Assembly (NCBI GenBank): GCA_029824475.1
Contig: JALGYA010000004.1
Span: 1 to 33,308 of the forward strand
Reading direction: 5' to 3'
Length of the DNA: 33,308 bases
From: Fimbriimonadia bacterium
GTDB taxonomy: Bacteria; Armatimonadota; Fimbriimonadia; Fimbriimonadales; Fimbriimonadaceae
Of the stretch, positions 24,042 through 32,169 are shown piece after piece (the stretch's first letter is position 1; each line of letters starts with the position of its first letter). The position numbers and the translations under genes were made by a program. Below the pieces are notes generated by a model. That model was not told the origin of the DNA, ran no database searches, and was given only the letters and a program-made list of their open reading frames with translations.

Positions 24042-26993
24042 CTACGGGTTGACGTAGATCCTGGCGCCGTAGCCGCGAGTGCCCCAGACAGGAAGTGTCT
24101 GAGTCGCGACTACCCACGAGGATGTCGCAGAGCCGACCACGTTCGTGTTGACGGTCACATCGATCGTGCTGTCGCCCTCAGGGATCGTGGCTGTTGCCTG
24201 GATCGTCGCAGCTGCCGTGTTGACTGAATAGAGATCAATCACATAGCCGCCAGCGGGAGCCGGGCCGTTCATCGTCACCGTAAATGTCGATGAATTGCCG
24301 CCAGTCACCGTATCAGGGTTCATCACCACACCGGTCATCAGCAGAGGCTTGATGTAGATATAGGCCTGCTCGACGGTCGGATAGCTTCCGCCGATCTGTT
24401 TGAGCAGCCTGATGTTGTACACCTTCGTGCTGGTCGTGGAGCCCATCGTCGGGGTGACCGTAAAGTCGACCGATGTAGAGCCCTGTGGGATCGTCACCGA
24501 GTTCGGCATCGAGATGCCGCTGCCTGTTCTCGGATAGAGTGTCAGGCCGCCCGCCGGAGCGGGGTCTGGGATTTGCACTGTTGCTGTCGAGGTGTCCGAC
24601 CAAGAGATAACCAGCGGATCGAACGTCAGCTCAATATGGTGCTGAAGCACATCTGTCAGATCATTGACCGTTCTCGTCCAAGATCCGGTCACAACCTGCT
24701 CCGCGGTAATGCGAGTCTCAGTGTCCAGCAGCACAGCCTTAGTCGGCACTGTTACCGCGAAGCTGGTCTGGCCCTCGGGAATCACAATCGCTGCAGGAGC
24801 GTCCGCTGCGTTCGTGTTTGAAGAGACAAACGAGACGTTCAAGCCGCCGGTCGGTGCCGGTCCATTGAGCGTCAGATCCAGCGTAGTATCCAGACCGCCG
24901 ACCACCTCGTCAGGCTCACCATCGAACTCTGCCGCATCCAAGAGAACGGGGACGATTTTCACCGTGTCGGAGGCCATGTTTATGCCGCCCTGACGAATCG
25001 TCACCGTGAAGACACTGGAGGAAGTGACCGCCCCGGTCGTCGGTGTGATCGTAAAGTCTGCACTTGTGGCGCCCTCAGGAATGTTGACCGTCGTCGGGAA
25101 GCTGAGAGAGCCGCTCGTGATCGGGTTCACATCGATGCCGCCAGCAGGCGCCGCACCATTCAGAGTGACCGTGCCAGTTGCCGTGTCGGTGAATGTGATC
25201 TCAAACGGGTTGATCTCAAAATCAGAGACCTCCACCGCCGAGTCTTCAAGACCTGTGAGGATCAGCGAGAACGCTTGAGGAGCATCAACCAGTGTGCCCT
25301 TATGCGTCACCGTGACGGTGTAGTTGCCGCTCTCGGGTACGCCGATCTGAATCTGTTCAACGTTGTCGCGGAAGTTGTCGCCTGTCGTCGCAGCATTGCC
25401 AGGATTCGCAGGGTCAAGTATCCAGGGGAAGTAGGTCGCTCCACCCTTCGTGATGCGGATGTCAAGGTCGTTGACAAGCATCAGAGTAGCCGGGTCGACC
25501 GAACCCGCAGGCGGAGTGCCTTTAGGATCTGTCCAGACCATCGTCGCCTTGATCGGGCCGCTGCCTGTGTAGGTGAAAGTCTCTGTGTAAGTGTCGCCGT
25601 CATTGAGAGACAGCTCCTGCATCACGACATCGTTGGTCACGTCTTCTGTGATCACATCCGTGCCGCCTTCCACGTTCATCAGGCCCCAGCCAAATCTGTA
25701 GTCCGGTCCATCAGATGTTCCGGCTTCGTGGGCTGTATGCAGAATGACCGCTTTCAGCGTCGCCGAAAGCATCTCATTGCCAGGGTTCAAGCCGCGGAAG
25801 TGCTCCACCAGAAGCCCCGCACCGCCTGCAGCGCTTGGCGAGGACATCGAAGTTCCGCTCGAAGACGCGTAGTCGTCAAAAACCCCGTTGCCGTTGTAGT
25901 CCTCGGAGTAGATTGAAATCAGGCTCGTGCCGTTCGCCACGATGTCCGGCTTGATGCGTCCGTCATCGGTCGGCCCCCAGCAGCTGAAACTCGACATCAC
26001 AACGTCGGATGGAACGGAATAGCCCGATGCGATCGAGCCGACCGCACCCACCGTCATGATGTTCTTTGCTGTTCCCGCGAACCCAACAGTGTCGTAGCCT
26101 GTCGCTCCGCCATCCTTGTCGCGGGTTGTTGTTGTATTTGTGACCCAGGCGCCCTGTGAATTCCGGACCCAGTGGCTGATCGGCTGACTGCTCGGCCCAT
26201 CGCCTCGGTCGTTGCCTCCCGACTTGTGAATCAGATAGTAAGGGGCGTTGTACGCGATGTCATCATAGTCATCCGCGTCACCGCCGTAGAAGCCAAACTT
26301 ATAGTCCTCGGTGTTGCTGTAGCCTGGCCAGCCGTACCACCACCAGCTGGAGCCGCTCCAGTACCAGCCTGAAGCCGCACCGTAGGAGTGGTTGGAAATC
26401 ACCAGGCCTGCCGAAGCCGCTGTCGCCATCTCAGACAGATCACTGATCCAGTCGTATGCATCGATCGTTGCCGCCGGGGACATGCCCTTGGACAGGCTGA
26501 GGACGCCGCTTGCTGCCATCGTGCCTGAAACGTGTGCTGGATGCCAGTGGATGCTGCTGGGAGAGTCGACTTGAGTGGCTCGGCCGTTGATCTCAACGTG
26601 GTTGAGACGGATCGCACCGCCATCCCAAAGAGCTAAATTCACGCCGGAGCCGGACAGAGAGAGCCCTGCGCCGCCGCCGGACCAGACATTAAAAGCGTTG
26701 ATCGTCTTCGCCGCATCGAGGTTGAGCGTTCGGAAATAGATCGGCTCCTTGTTCTCAAAGCGAACCAGCTCGAAGAGAGTCCCATTGGCGTCTTCAAATC
26801 TGATCGGCAGATCGAGAACCAGTGCCTGCAGGTGAGCAAAGCTTCTCTGAGCCAGCGCCTCCTGCCCTTTTCTCTCAGCGATTTCAGCGAGGGCTTCGTG
26901 ATTCGTCTCAGTCTGAGCTGAGGCCGCGGAGAAGGCGGCGAGAAGAGCAGAGGCAACAAAGGCCCTGCCCAAAAATCCATTGCAAGCAGTCAT
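24042..26993 (-). CDS. Secreted subtilase (peptidase S8) with jelly-roll and Ig-like repeats, paralogue 2
   Basis: Exported serine protease of 983 residues, closely parallel to the gene at 18908-21865. The start is ATG 26993, with GGAG nine bases upstream and a signal segment (FLGRAFVASALLAAFSAASA) directly after. The frame runs on to 27104 but through the leader region. The catalytic triad is D124 (LALWDGG), H154 (HPAHVSGT) and S382 (GTSMSSPS), with oxyanion Asn N261 (SGGN). The DYNGNGVFDDY loop is retained. The jelly-roll domain (LVNDLDIRI, FRDNVEQIQIGVPESGNYTVTV) and four Ig-like modules (NGPAPAGG, IPEG) follow, ending GYGARIYVNP. The mature N-termini of both proteins begin QTETNHEALAE. 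The paralogy is certain; whether both are active or differ in specificity is not visible. Confidence 0.93.
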   Translation of the reverse strand: MTACNGFLGRAFVASALLAAFSAASAQTETNHEALAEIAERKGQEALAQRSFAHLQALVLDLPIRFEDANGTLFELVRFENKEPIYFRTLNLDAAKTINAFNVWSGGGAGLSLSGSGVNLALWDGGAIRLNHVEINGRATQVDSPSSIHWHPAHVSGTMAASGVLSLSKGMSPAATIDAYDWISDLSEMATAASAGLVISNHSYGAASGWYWSGSSWWWYGWPGYSNTEDYKFGFYGGDADDYDDIAYNAPYYLIHKSGGNDRGDGPSSQPISHWVRNSQGAWVTNTTTTRDKDGGATGYDTVGFAGTAKNIMTVGAVGSIASGYSVPSDVVMSSFSCWGPTDDGRIKPDIVANGTSLISIYSEDYNGNGVFDDYASSSGTSMSSPSAAGGAGLLVEHFRGLNPGNEMLSATLKAVILHTAHEAGTSDGPDYRFGWGLMNVEGGTDVITEDVTNDVVMQELSLNDGDTYTETFTYTGSGPIKATMVWTDPKGTPPAGSVDPATLMLVNDLDIRITKGGATYFPWILDPANPGNAATTGDNFRDNVEQIQIGVPESGNYTVTVTHKGTLVDAPQAFSLILTGLEDSAVEVSDFEINPFEITFTDTATGTVTLNGAAPAGGIDVNPITSGSLSFPTTVNIPEGATSADFTITPTTGAVTSSSVFTVTIRQGGINMASDTVKIVPVLLDAAEFDGEPDEVVGGLDTTLDLTLNGPAPTGGLNVSFVSSNTNAADAPAAIVIPEGQTSFAVTVPTKAVLLDTETRITAEQVVTGSWTRTVNDLTDVLQHHIELTFDPLVISWSDTSTATVQIPDPAPAGGLTLYPRTGSGISMPNSVTIPQGSTSVDFTVTPTMGSTTSTKVYNIRLLKQIGGSYPTVEQAYIYIKPLLMTGVVMNPDTVTGGNSSTFTVTMNGPAPAGGYVIDLYSVNTAAATIQATATIPEGDSTIDVTVNTNVVGSATSSWVVATQTLPVWGTRGYGARIYVNP

Positions 26994-27052
26994 GATCAAA
27001 TCTCCAGACCAACGTGTCCGGTAATGCAGAATCTGGCGAAGCTGCGCCAGCC

Positions 27053-27068
27053 CAACATACTGCGGACG
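27053..27068 (-). promoter_or_regulatory. Conserved motif upstream of subtilase 2
   Basis: Minus-strand CGTCCGCAGTATGTTG, matching 15 of 16 bases of the motif upstream of subtilase 1. It is followed in the leader by a small hairpin CTGGCG-CAGCTT-CGCCAG. It may be the promoter (TATGTT) or a binding site retained after duplication. Confidence 0.4.
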
Positions 27069-27142
27069 TCTAAAAAGACTCCACAGACTCATCTGCAGTC
27101 CCAATTATGGCCAAATCAGCCTAAAACTGGAGCAATTAAGGC

Positions 27143-27318
27143 TTGGTTCCCTCCCCTCCTCGATTGAGAGGAGGGGAGGGTTAGGGCGGGGAGGTTCTGG
27201 GGCCAGCCACGCGGTTCGCGCCGAGAAACCTCCATCCCCCAGCCCCCTTCCTCCTTCAAAGCAAGGAGGAAGAGGGCTTCTAGCCTCTCCCCCGACATTC
27301 GCGGCTGAGGGACCAATA
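27143..27318. repeat. Composite family B repeat, inverted copy of 9910-10052
   Basis: The left part (27143-27280) is the reverse complement of the composite repeat next to the DUF559 gene, with high identity through TTCTGGGGCCAGCC and CGCGCCGAGAAACCTCCATC. It continues with CCTCTCCCCCGACATTCG and GGGACCAAT. Part of the 458-base gap 26994-27451, whose left end (26994-27115) is the subtilase 2 leader. Confidence 0.88.
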
Positions 27319-27333
27319 AGAGAATCTGGATTC

Positions 27334-27421
27334 GTGTGCCATGGACAGGCGCTCTCAGCGTTTGTCCGTGCTCTCCTGACTAAAACACGGACAAGCCCAA
27401 AGCGGCCAGTCTATGGCACAC
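27334..27421. repeat. Family A palindromic repeat, full length (copy A6)
   Basis: An 88-base element with GTGTGCCATGGACAGG at the left and a slightly decayed complement at the right (CCAGTCTATGGCACAC). The inner arms are TTTGTCCGTG / CACGGACAAG. It lies between the family B repeat and the 3' end of the outer-membrane barrel gene. Confidence 0.9.
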
Positions 27422-27451
27422 AGCTTTTGATAGTAGGTGGATTTATTGCAC

Positions 27452-28279
27452 CTAAAACGAGAGGGAGCCGCCCCACGTCAGGTACTTGCCGCGGACCACG
27501 CCGATAAACATCGCCGCGTCCATCGCACGGCCGTCCGTATACCACCGCTCCTGGTCGGCACCGAACGGGCCGAGCTGATAAGAGGCGATGACGTTGATGT
27601 TGAACGCGTCGTACTCAGCGCCCAATGTCAGACGCTTCCCAACCGGAGCAGAGGCAGAAACAAACGCGCCTTCAAACCGCCGCGACCCACTCCCTGCCGA
27701 AAGATAAACGCCGTCCCGAGCCTCATAAGTGAGCACGCCGTACCAGCTGGTGCTGGCGTCGAGATCGCCCGGAAGGCCGGTGCCGCTCGCTCCACCGCCA
27801 CCGCGCAGATCCTGCACGCCCACAGCCCAGCGAACATCCGATGTCTGCCGGCCAGGAGCCCACTGCAGGTTAAAGGAGGTGTCCCAGTACGAGCTGAGCA
27901 CCATCATAGAGCCGGAAAACGAACCCGCATCACCAGCAGAAAAGCCCGTCATCAGCTGAAGAGTGCCGCTGCCGTCATTCACAAAATCTCCCGAATCGCC
28001 TTCTAAATGAAAGCTCATGTCGTTGCTCAAAACAACGGCCGAAGCGAGGAATCGCCAGTCTGTCGGTGTGTACGCAACAGGCGTGCTTAAGGTCAGCGCA
28101 CCGCCGTGGCCAAAGTGGCCGTTGGCTCTGATCGGGTAGCCCGAGCCGGGCAGAGCCCCGAACCCGCGATACTGAGGGTACTGGTGGTAGCCAAACAGCT
28201 CGCTCTGGGCAAAACCGGTCGATACAAGCAGTACAGCAGCAGACAGCCCAAGCAGGCCCCGAATTCTCATCATGGGCAT
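27452..28279 (-). CDS. Small outer-membrane beta-barrel protein of unknown function
   Basis: A 275-residue exported protein. The signal peptide is MPMMRIRGLLGLSAAVLLVSTGFAQ, with cleavage expected after FAQ. The rest is rich in alternating polar/hydrophobic strands with aromatic girdle residues (WRFLASAVVL, SWYGVLTYEARDGVYLSAGSG, KRLTLGAEYDAFNINVIASYQLG) and ends in Phe (TWGGSLSF), as BAM-inserted barrels do. About 10-12 strands are plausible. The layout recalls the barrel part of YjbH-type proteins of exopolysaccharide loci, but I cannot assign it. The start could be 28279, 28273 or 28270; AAAGGTAAG lies just upstream. It is divergent from the DegT gene with only 41 bases between starts, so expression may be coupled. 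Confidence 0.75.
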   Translation of the reverse strand: MPMMRIRGLLGLSAAVLLVSTGFAQSELFGYHQYPQYRGFGALPGSGYPIRANGHFGHGGALTLSTPVAYTPTDWRFLASAVVLSNDMSFHLEGDSGDFVNDGSGTLQLMTGFSAGDAGSFSGSMMVLSSYWDTSFNLQWAPGRQTSDVRWAVGVQDLRGGGGASGTGLPGDLDASTSWYGVLTYEARDGVYLSAGSGSRRFEGAFVSASAPVGKRLTLGAEYDAFNINVIASYQLGPFGADQERWYTDGRAMDAAMFIGVVRGKYLTWGGSLSF

Positions 28280-28304
28280 CTTACCTTTGGGTTCTGTGCC
28301 CTCA

Positions 28305-28312
28305 AGTAAACT
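28305..28312. promoter_or_regulatory. Overlapping divergent -10 boxes (AGTAAACT)
   Basis: On the plus strand TAAACT (28307-28312) ends eight bases before ATG 28321, a leaderless arrangement for the DegT gene. On the minus strand TTTACT (28305-28310) would give the barrel gene a leader of about 19 bases that contains AAAGG. The geometry is the same as AGTATACT at 8141-8148. Confidence 0.45.
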
Positions 28313-28320
28313 GCGCCGAG

Positions 28321-29445
28321 ATGAGCCAGCAGCAAGGCGAGCCGGTCAACATCTTCTCGCTCGAAACAGAGATTGAGGAGAACTGGGCGGAAATCAACCA
28401 CGCCGTCCAGCGTGTGATCAAATCCGGAATGTTCATCCTCGGTTCTGAGGTCAACGCATTCGAAGAAGAAGCTGCCAAATACCTGGGCGCCAAGCACGCC
28501 ATCAGCTGTGCCAACGGCACCGACGCGCTCATCATCAGCCTCCGCGCCCTCGACATCAAAGCCGGTGACGAGGTCATCACCACACCGTTTTCCTTCTTCG
28601 CCTCCGCTGAATCGATCTGCCTGGTAGGCGCTAAACCCCAGTTCGTCGATGTCGATCTCGACACGATGAACATGGACATGTCGCAGCTCGAAGCGGCCAT
28701 CACCGAAAAAACCAAGGCGATCATGCCGGTCCACCTGTTCGGCCTCCCGGCCAACATGGACGCCCTGATGGAAATCGCTGAGCGGCGCGGCATCGCGGTG
28801 ATCGAGGACACAGCCCAAGCCTTCGGCGCACGTGTCCCGGACGGCAAGTACCAGGGCCAGAGCGTCGGCTGCATCGGCACGACCGGCACCTATTCATTCT
28901 TCCCAACCAAGAACCTCGGCTGCTACGGCGATGGCGGAATGATCTCCACCAACGACGACGAGGTCGCCAAGATGTGCCGGATGATCCGGTTCCACGGCTC
29001 GAATCGCCGCTACCACCACGAGATGATCGGCATGAACTCGCGCTTGGATGCTCTGCAGGCCGCGATCCTGAGGCTCAAACTCCCGATGCTCGACGGCTAC
29101 AACGCCGCGCGGGTTCAGGTCGCCAAGAATTACGCTTCACTCTTGGAGGGTGTCGAAGGGATCATCACCCCTGAGGTCCGCCCGGGCCACATCTTCCACC
29201 AGTACACGATCCGAGTCCTCGACGGCCGCCGAGATGAACTCCAAGAAAAGCTCCGAGACAAGGCCATCGGCTCGATCATCTACTATCCAATCCCTCAGGA
29301 CCGTCTCGAAGTCTTCGAAGGCCAATACGACCGCATGCCCAACAGCGACACCCTCGCTGAACAGGTCCTCAGCCTCCCGATCCATCCGTATTTGAAGCTC
29401 GAACAACAGCAGCGCGTCGCTGCCGGCATCTCTGAGATTTTGTAG
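28321..29445 (+). CDS. DegT-family PLP sugar aminotransferase, WbpE/WlbC-like
   Basis: Predicted to add an amino group to a UDP-3-keto or 4-keto sugar; 374 residues, fold type I. PLP lysine K197 lies in TYSFFPTKNLGCYGDGGM, the version typical of WbpE/WlbC (UDP-2-acetamido-3-keto-glucuronate 3-aminotransferase). Other marks are SCANGTDALIISLRALDIKAGDEVITTPFSF, VHLFGLPANMD, and VIEDTAQAFGA. The complete C-terminal domain ends LPIHPYLKLEQQQRVA. The start ATG 28321 has no Shine-Dalgarno sequence but a -10 box at leaderless spacing. Dedicated WbpB (dehydrogenase) and WbpD (acetyltransferase) partners are not next to it, so the product sugar is uncertain. A family B repeat separates it from the epimerase. 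Confidence 0.92.
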   Translation: MSQQQGEPVNIFSLETEIEENWAEINHAVQRVIKSGMFILGSEVNAFEEEAAKYLGAKHAISCANGTDALIISLRALDIKAGDEVITTPFSFFASAESICLVGAKPQFVDVDLDTMNMDMSQLEAAITEKTKAIMPVHLFGLPANMDALMEIAERRGIAVIEDTAQAFGARVPDGKYQGQSVGCIGTTGTYSFFPTKNLGCYGDGGMISTNDDEVAKMCRMIRFHGSNRRYHHEMIGMNSRLDALQAAILRLKLPMLDGYNAARVQVAKNYASLLEGVEGIITPEVRPGHIFHQYTIRVLDGRRDELQEKLRDKAIGSIIYYPIPQDRLEVFEGQYDRMPNSDTLAEQVLSLPIHPYLKLEQQQRVAAGISEIL

Positions 29446-29466
29446 TTTGGATTTCTTAGGCTCGGT

Positions 29467-29646
29467 GGATTGGTCCCTCCCCCACTTGGGGTGGGGGAGG
29501 CTAGGAGCGGGCTGCGAGCGAAGCGAGCGGTCTTATCGCATACCGCCAGCACCGGCTGAAAGCCGGCCCCCTCTCAATCTCCCCCGCCCCAAGCCGGGGG
29601 AGAGGCCAGACAAGACCCTCCTCTCAAACGAGGGGGGGAGAAAACC
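29467..29646. repeat. Family B repeat, long form plus extra hairpin
   Basis: Left border GATTGGTCCCTCCCCCAC with partner GTGGGGGAGG, core CTGCGAGCGAAGCGAGCGG and CCGGCTGAAAGCCGG, right border CTCCCCCGCC / GGGGGAGAGGCCAGA, then an added CCTCCTCTC / GAGG hairpin. It fills most of the gap 29446-29690. A TACACT box at 29667-29672 lies between it and the epimerase. Confidence 0.88.
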
Positions 29647-29690
29647 AAATCCTCCACCCCAAGTGATACACTAGTCCGAGCAAGGGCGCT

Positions 29691-30647
29691 ATGCGAACCA
29701 CTCTCGTAACTGGATCGGCGGGGTTTATTGGGAGTCACCTTGTCGACGCGCTCCTCGCTAGAGGAGATAAGGTTGTTGGAGTCGACAACTTCGACAACTA
29801 CTACAGCCGAAGCCACAAAGAGGCCAATATTAGCGGCCAGCTAGGGCACCCCAATTTCACTTTTCATGAAGCAGATATCTGCGATCAGTCGCTGATAATG
29901 AGCCTGGGGCTGAGCGGCCTCGATTCAATCGTTCACTTCGCCGGCCGCGGCGGAGTACGGCCATCCATCGCTGACCCAGAGTCATACGCGAAGCTCAACG
30001 TCGGCGGAACCAGGAATATGCTCGATATGGCGGCTGAATACGGCGTGCCGCAGTTCGTTTTCGCCTCTTCCAGCAGTGTCTACGGGATCAATCCGAACGT
30101 CCCCTGGTGCGAGGATGACGACGACCTCTGCCCGATCAGCCCCTACGCAGAGACAAAAATTGCTGGGGAGCGGCTCGGCCACCAGTACTCCCGCACCCAC
30201 GGAATCAGATTCCTGGCGCTGCGCTTTTTCACTGTTTACGGTCCTCGACAGCGGCCCGACTTGGCAATCAGAAAATTCGCTGAGAAGATTCAGAGGGGAG
30301 ACGAAATTCAGGTCTATGGAGACGGCTCCTCGCGGCGCGACTACACGTGGATCGGGGACATTGTAAAAGGTGTTATGGCGGGCGTCGACTACCGCGACTC
30401 CCTCTTCGAGGTGATCAACCTGGGCAATAACCAGACCGTGTCGCTGCACGAGCTGATTGAGGCGATTGAGATTGCTGTCGGCCGCAAAGCCAATATCGAG
30501 AGAATGGCTCACCAGCCAGGTGACGTCCCGCAGACCTGGGCGAGGAACGACAAAGCCCAGAACCTGCTCGGATTCGCCCCAAACACACCGCTCAACACAG
30601 GCCTTGAGGAGTTCGTGTCCTGGCTGAATTCACAGCCCAAGCCATAA
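29691..30647 (+). CDS. NAD-dependent epimerase/dehydratase, UDP-glucuronate 4-epimerase-like
   Basis: Extended short-chain dehydrogenase of 318 residues acting on a nucleotide sugar. It has the NAD motif TGSAGFIGSH (residues 7-16), the DNFDNYY segment typical of UDP-GlcA/UDP-Gal 4-epimerases, the catalytic SSS region (FASSSSVYG), Y-x-x-x-K in PYAETKIAGE, and FTVYGPRQRPDLAI with the R-x-x-P-D substrate loop common to UDP-glucuronate 4-epimerases. DYTWIGDIV and NLGNNQTVSL complete the C-terminal part. An exact substrate cannot be fixed; UDP-GlcA to UDP-GalA is the best guess. AAGGG precedes the ATG, and TACACT about 18 bases upstream is a possible -10. A 22-base palindrome follows the stop. Confidence 0.88.
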   Translation: MRTTLVTGSAGFIGSHLVDALLARGDKVVGVDNFDNYYSRSHKEANISGQLGHPNFTFHEADICDQSLIMSLGLSGLDSIVHFAGRGGVRPSIADPESYAKLNVGGTRNMLDMAAEYGVPQFVFASSSSVYGINPNVPWCEDDDDLCPISPYAETKIAGERLGHQYSRTHGIRFLALRFFTVYGPRQRPDLAIRKFAEKIQRGDEIQVYGDGSSRRDYTWIGDIVKGVMAGVDYRDSLFEVINLGNNQTVSLHELIEAIEIAVGRKANIERMAHQPGDVPQTWARNDKAQNLLGFAPNTPLNTGLEEFVSWLNSQPKP

Positions 30648-30676
30648 TGTCCTCTGGCCTGAGGATCCCTGTCCGA

Positions 30677-30698
30677 AAATGTCAGACGTCTGACATTT
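30677..30698. promoter_or_regulatory. Perfect 22-base palindrome (operator-like)
   Basis: AAATGTCAGAC followed directly by its reverse complement, with no loop; the symmetry continues two more bases each side if one extra A is skipped. It lies 30 bases after the epimerase stop and just before a family B repeat. No gap in the centre argues for a protein-binding site rather than a terminator hairpin. The half sites GTCAGAC/GTCTGAC resemble FadR-type GntR sites, weakly. Confidence 0.5.
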
Positions 30699-30730
30699 CG
30701 TACCTGTGGAGGGTGGATTTTGGATTGGTG

Positions 30731-30930
30731 GATTGGTCCCTCCCCCGCGAATGGCGGGGGAGGATGTCCGAAGGACAGGAGGGGGCCGGCCCTTGGCCGG
30801 AACTCCAGAGGGCGATGCTAGTCATACGCCAAGAATTAGCGAAGCGAGCGGTCTTATCGCCCACCGCCAGCCCCGGCTGAAAGCCGGCCCCCTCTCAATC
30901 TCCCCCGCCCCAAGCCGGGGGAGAGGCCAG
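30731..30930. repeat. Family B repeat, long form with TGTCC hairpin variant
   Basis: Left border GATTGGTCCCTCCCCCGCG, then GGATGTCCGAAGGACAGG in place of GGCTAGG as at 23724-23880, a CCGGCCCTTGGCCGG hairpin, the core AGCGAAGCGAGCGG, CCGGCTGAAAGCCGG, and right border CTCCCCCGCC / GGGGGAGAGGCCAG. It fills most of the gap 30648-30951 and ends 21 bases before the next gene. Confidence 0.88.
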
Positions 30931-30951
30931 CAAGACAGGATTGGAAAGAGA

Positions 30952-32166
30952 ATGAGCAGAAAGATTTGGTGGGTAAACCACTATGCGATCACACCGGAAA
31001 GACCCGGCGGAACGAGGCATTTCGACCTCGGAACAGAGCTCGAGGCGCAGGGCCTCGATGTCCGTGTCTTCGCATGTGACATCAGCCTCTCCACCCGCAA
31101 ACGAACCCTGCTCAGGCCCAACCAGAATCACCTCTCAAAGAAGCATGGCCAGCTCGACTGGACCTGGATCAACGCAGCTGAATACGAGGCGAACAACTGG
31201 AAGCGCGCGTGGAACATGATCTCGTTCAGCAAGCGATTCCGCAGAGCCGCCAGGAAGCTGGCCGGAAAGGACAGGCCGTCGGTCATCATCGGGTCTTCGC
31301 CGCACCTCTTTGCTGCCAAGTCGGCGATGATCGTAGCCCGCAGGCGAAACGCCAAATTCGTCCTTGAGCTTCGCGATCTCTGGCCGCAGGCGCTCATCGA
31401 CATGGGTGAAATGGGCGAGGAGCACAAGGTCGTCAAACTCTTCAGAAGCCTGGAGCGGGAGCTCTACCGCGGAGCGGATGCGTTCATCATTCTTGCCGAA
31501 GGATCGCGCAAATACCTGCTGGATAGAGGTGTGCCGGAGTCGAAGATTCACTTCATCCCCAACGGTGTTCATTTGGGCCATTTCCAGGTCGATGAGACTC
31601 GTGAGGAGACTAGAAAAAGACTCGGCTTTGACAAGTTCACAATCGTCTACACCGGAGCCCACGGACCGGCGAACACGCTCCAGACGGTCGTCGAGGCCTC
31701 CCTTATTCTTGAGGGTTCGGGCATTGAGTTTGTCCTTGTGGGCGACGGCCCCTCCAAGGCTGATCTCGTCTCTGACGGCGGCAATGTTCGGTTTATGGAC
31801 CCTGTCTCGAAGGGCGAAATCCCCGCCCTGCTGCAGGCCGCTGATGCCGGTGTGATCACGCTCCAAGACATCCCTGCTTTTGCCTACGGCGTGAGCCCAA
31901 ATAAGCTGTTCGACTACATGGGCGCACAACTCCCCGTCCTCTGCAGCATTCCCGGCGATATGGCAGGTGTGGTTGAGCGTGCTGAAGCTGGTTTGATTGC
32001 AAAGCCCGAAGACGCCCAGGATCTTGCCGATAAGGCTTTGGCATTGCAGGCAATGTCAGACAGTGATCGCGCTGCGATGGGTGATCGAGGAAGAGCTTGT
32101 GTCGAGGAGAACTTCTCCCGGCAGAAGCTCGCTGAGCAGCTGAAGGATATGTTGACGAGCCTCTAA
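30952..32166 (+). CDS. Glycosyltransferase family 4, WbuB-like
   Basis: Predicted cytoplasmic glycosyltransferase of 404 residues. The start ATG 30952 has GGAAAGAG directly upstream; the frame is open back to 30706 but that stretch translates the repeat. The N-terminal domain has IWWVNHYAITPERPGGTRHFDLG (acceptor side, PGGTRH as in WbuB), and VLELRDLWPQALIDMG, a hallmark of the WbuB group. The C-terminal domain has FIPNGVHLGHF, then IVYTGAHGPANTLQTVVEA, VLVGDGPSK, and SPNKLFDYMGAQLPVLCSI, in which the usual E-x7-E first glutamate is replaced by asparagine-lysine. WbuB-like enzymes typically use N-acetyl-fucosamine or similar acetamido sugars; this specificity is unproven here. Confidence 0.88.
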   Translation: MSRKIWWVNHYAITPERPGGTRHFDLGTELEAQGLDVRVFACDISLSTRKRTLLRPNQNHLSKKHGQLDWTWINAAEYEANNWKRAWNMISFSKRFRRAARKLAGKDRPSVIIGSSPHLFAAKSAMIVARRRNAKFVLELRDLWPQALIDMGEMGEEHKVVKLFRSLERELYRGADAFIILAEGSRKYLLDRGVPESKIHFIPNGVHLGHFQVDETREETRKRLGFDKFTIVYTGAHGPANTLQTVVEASLILEGSGIEFVLVGDGPSKADLVSDGGNVRFMDPVSKGEIPALLQAADAGVITLQDIPAFAYGVSPNKLFDYMGAQLPVLCSIPGDMAGVVERAEAGLIAKPEDAQDLADKALALQAMSDSDRAAMGDRGRACVEENFSRQKLAEQLKDMLTSL

Positions 32167-32169
32167 CCT

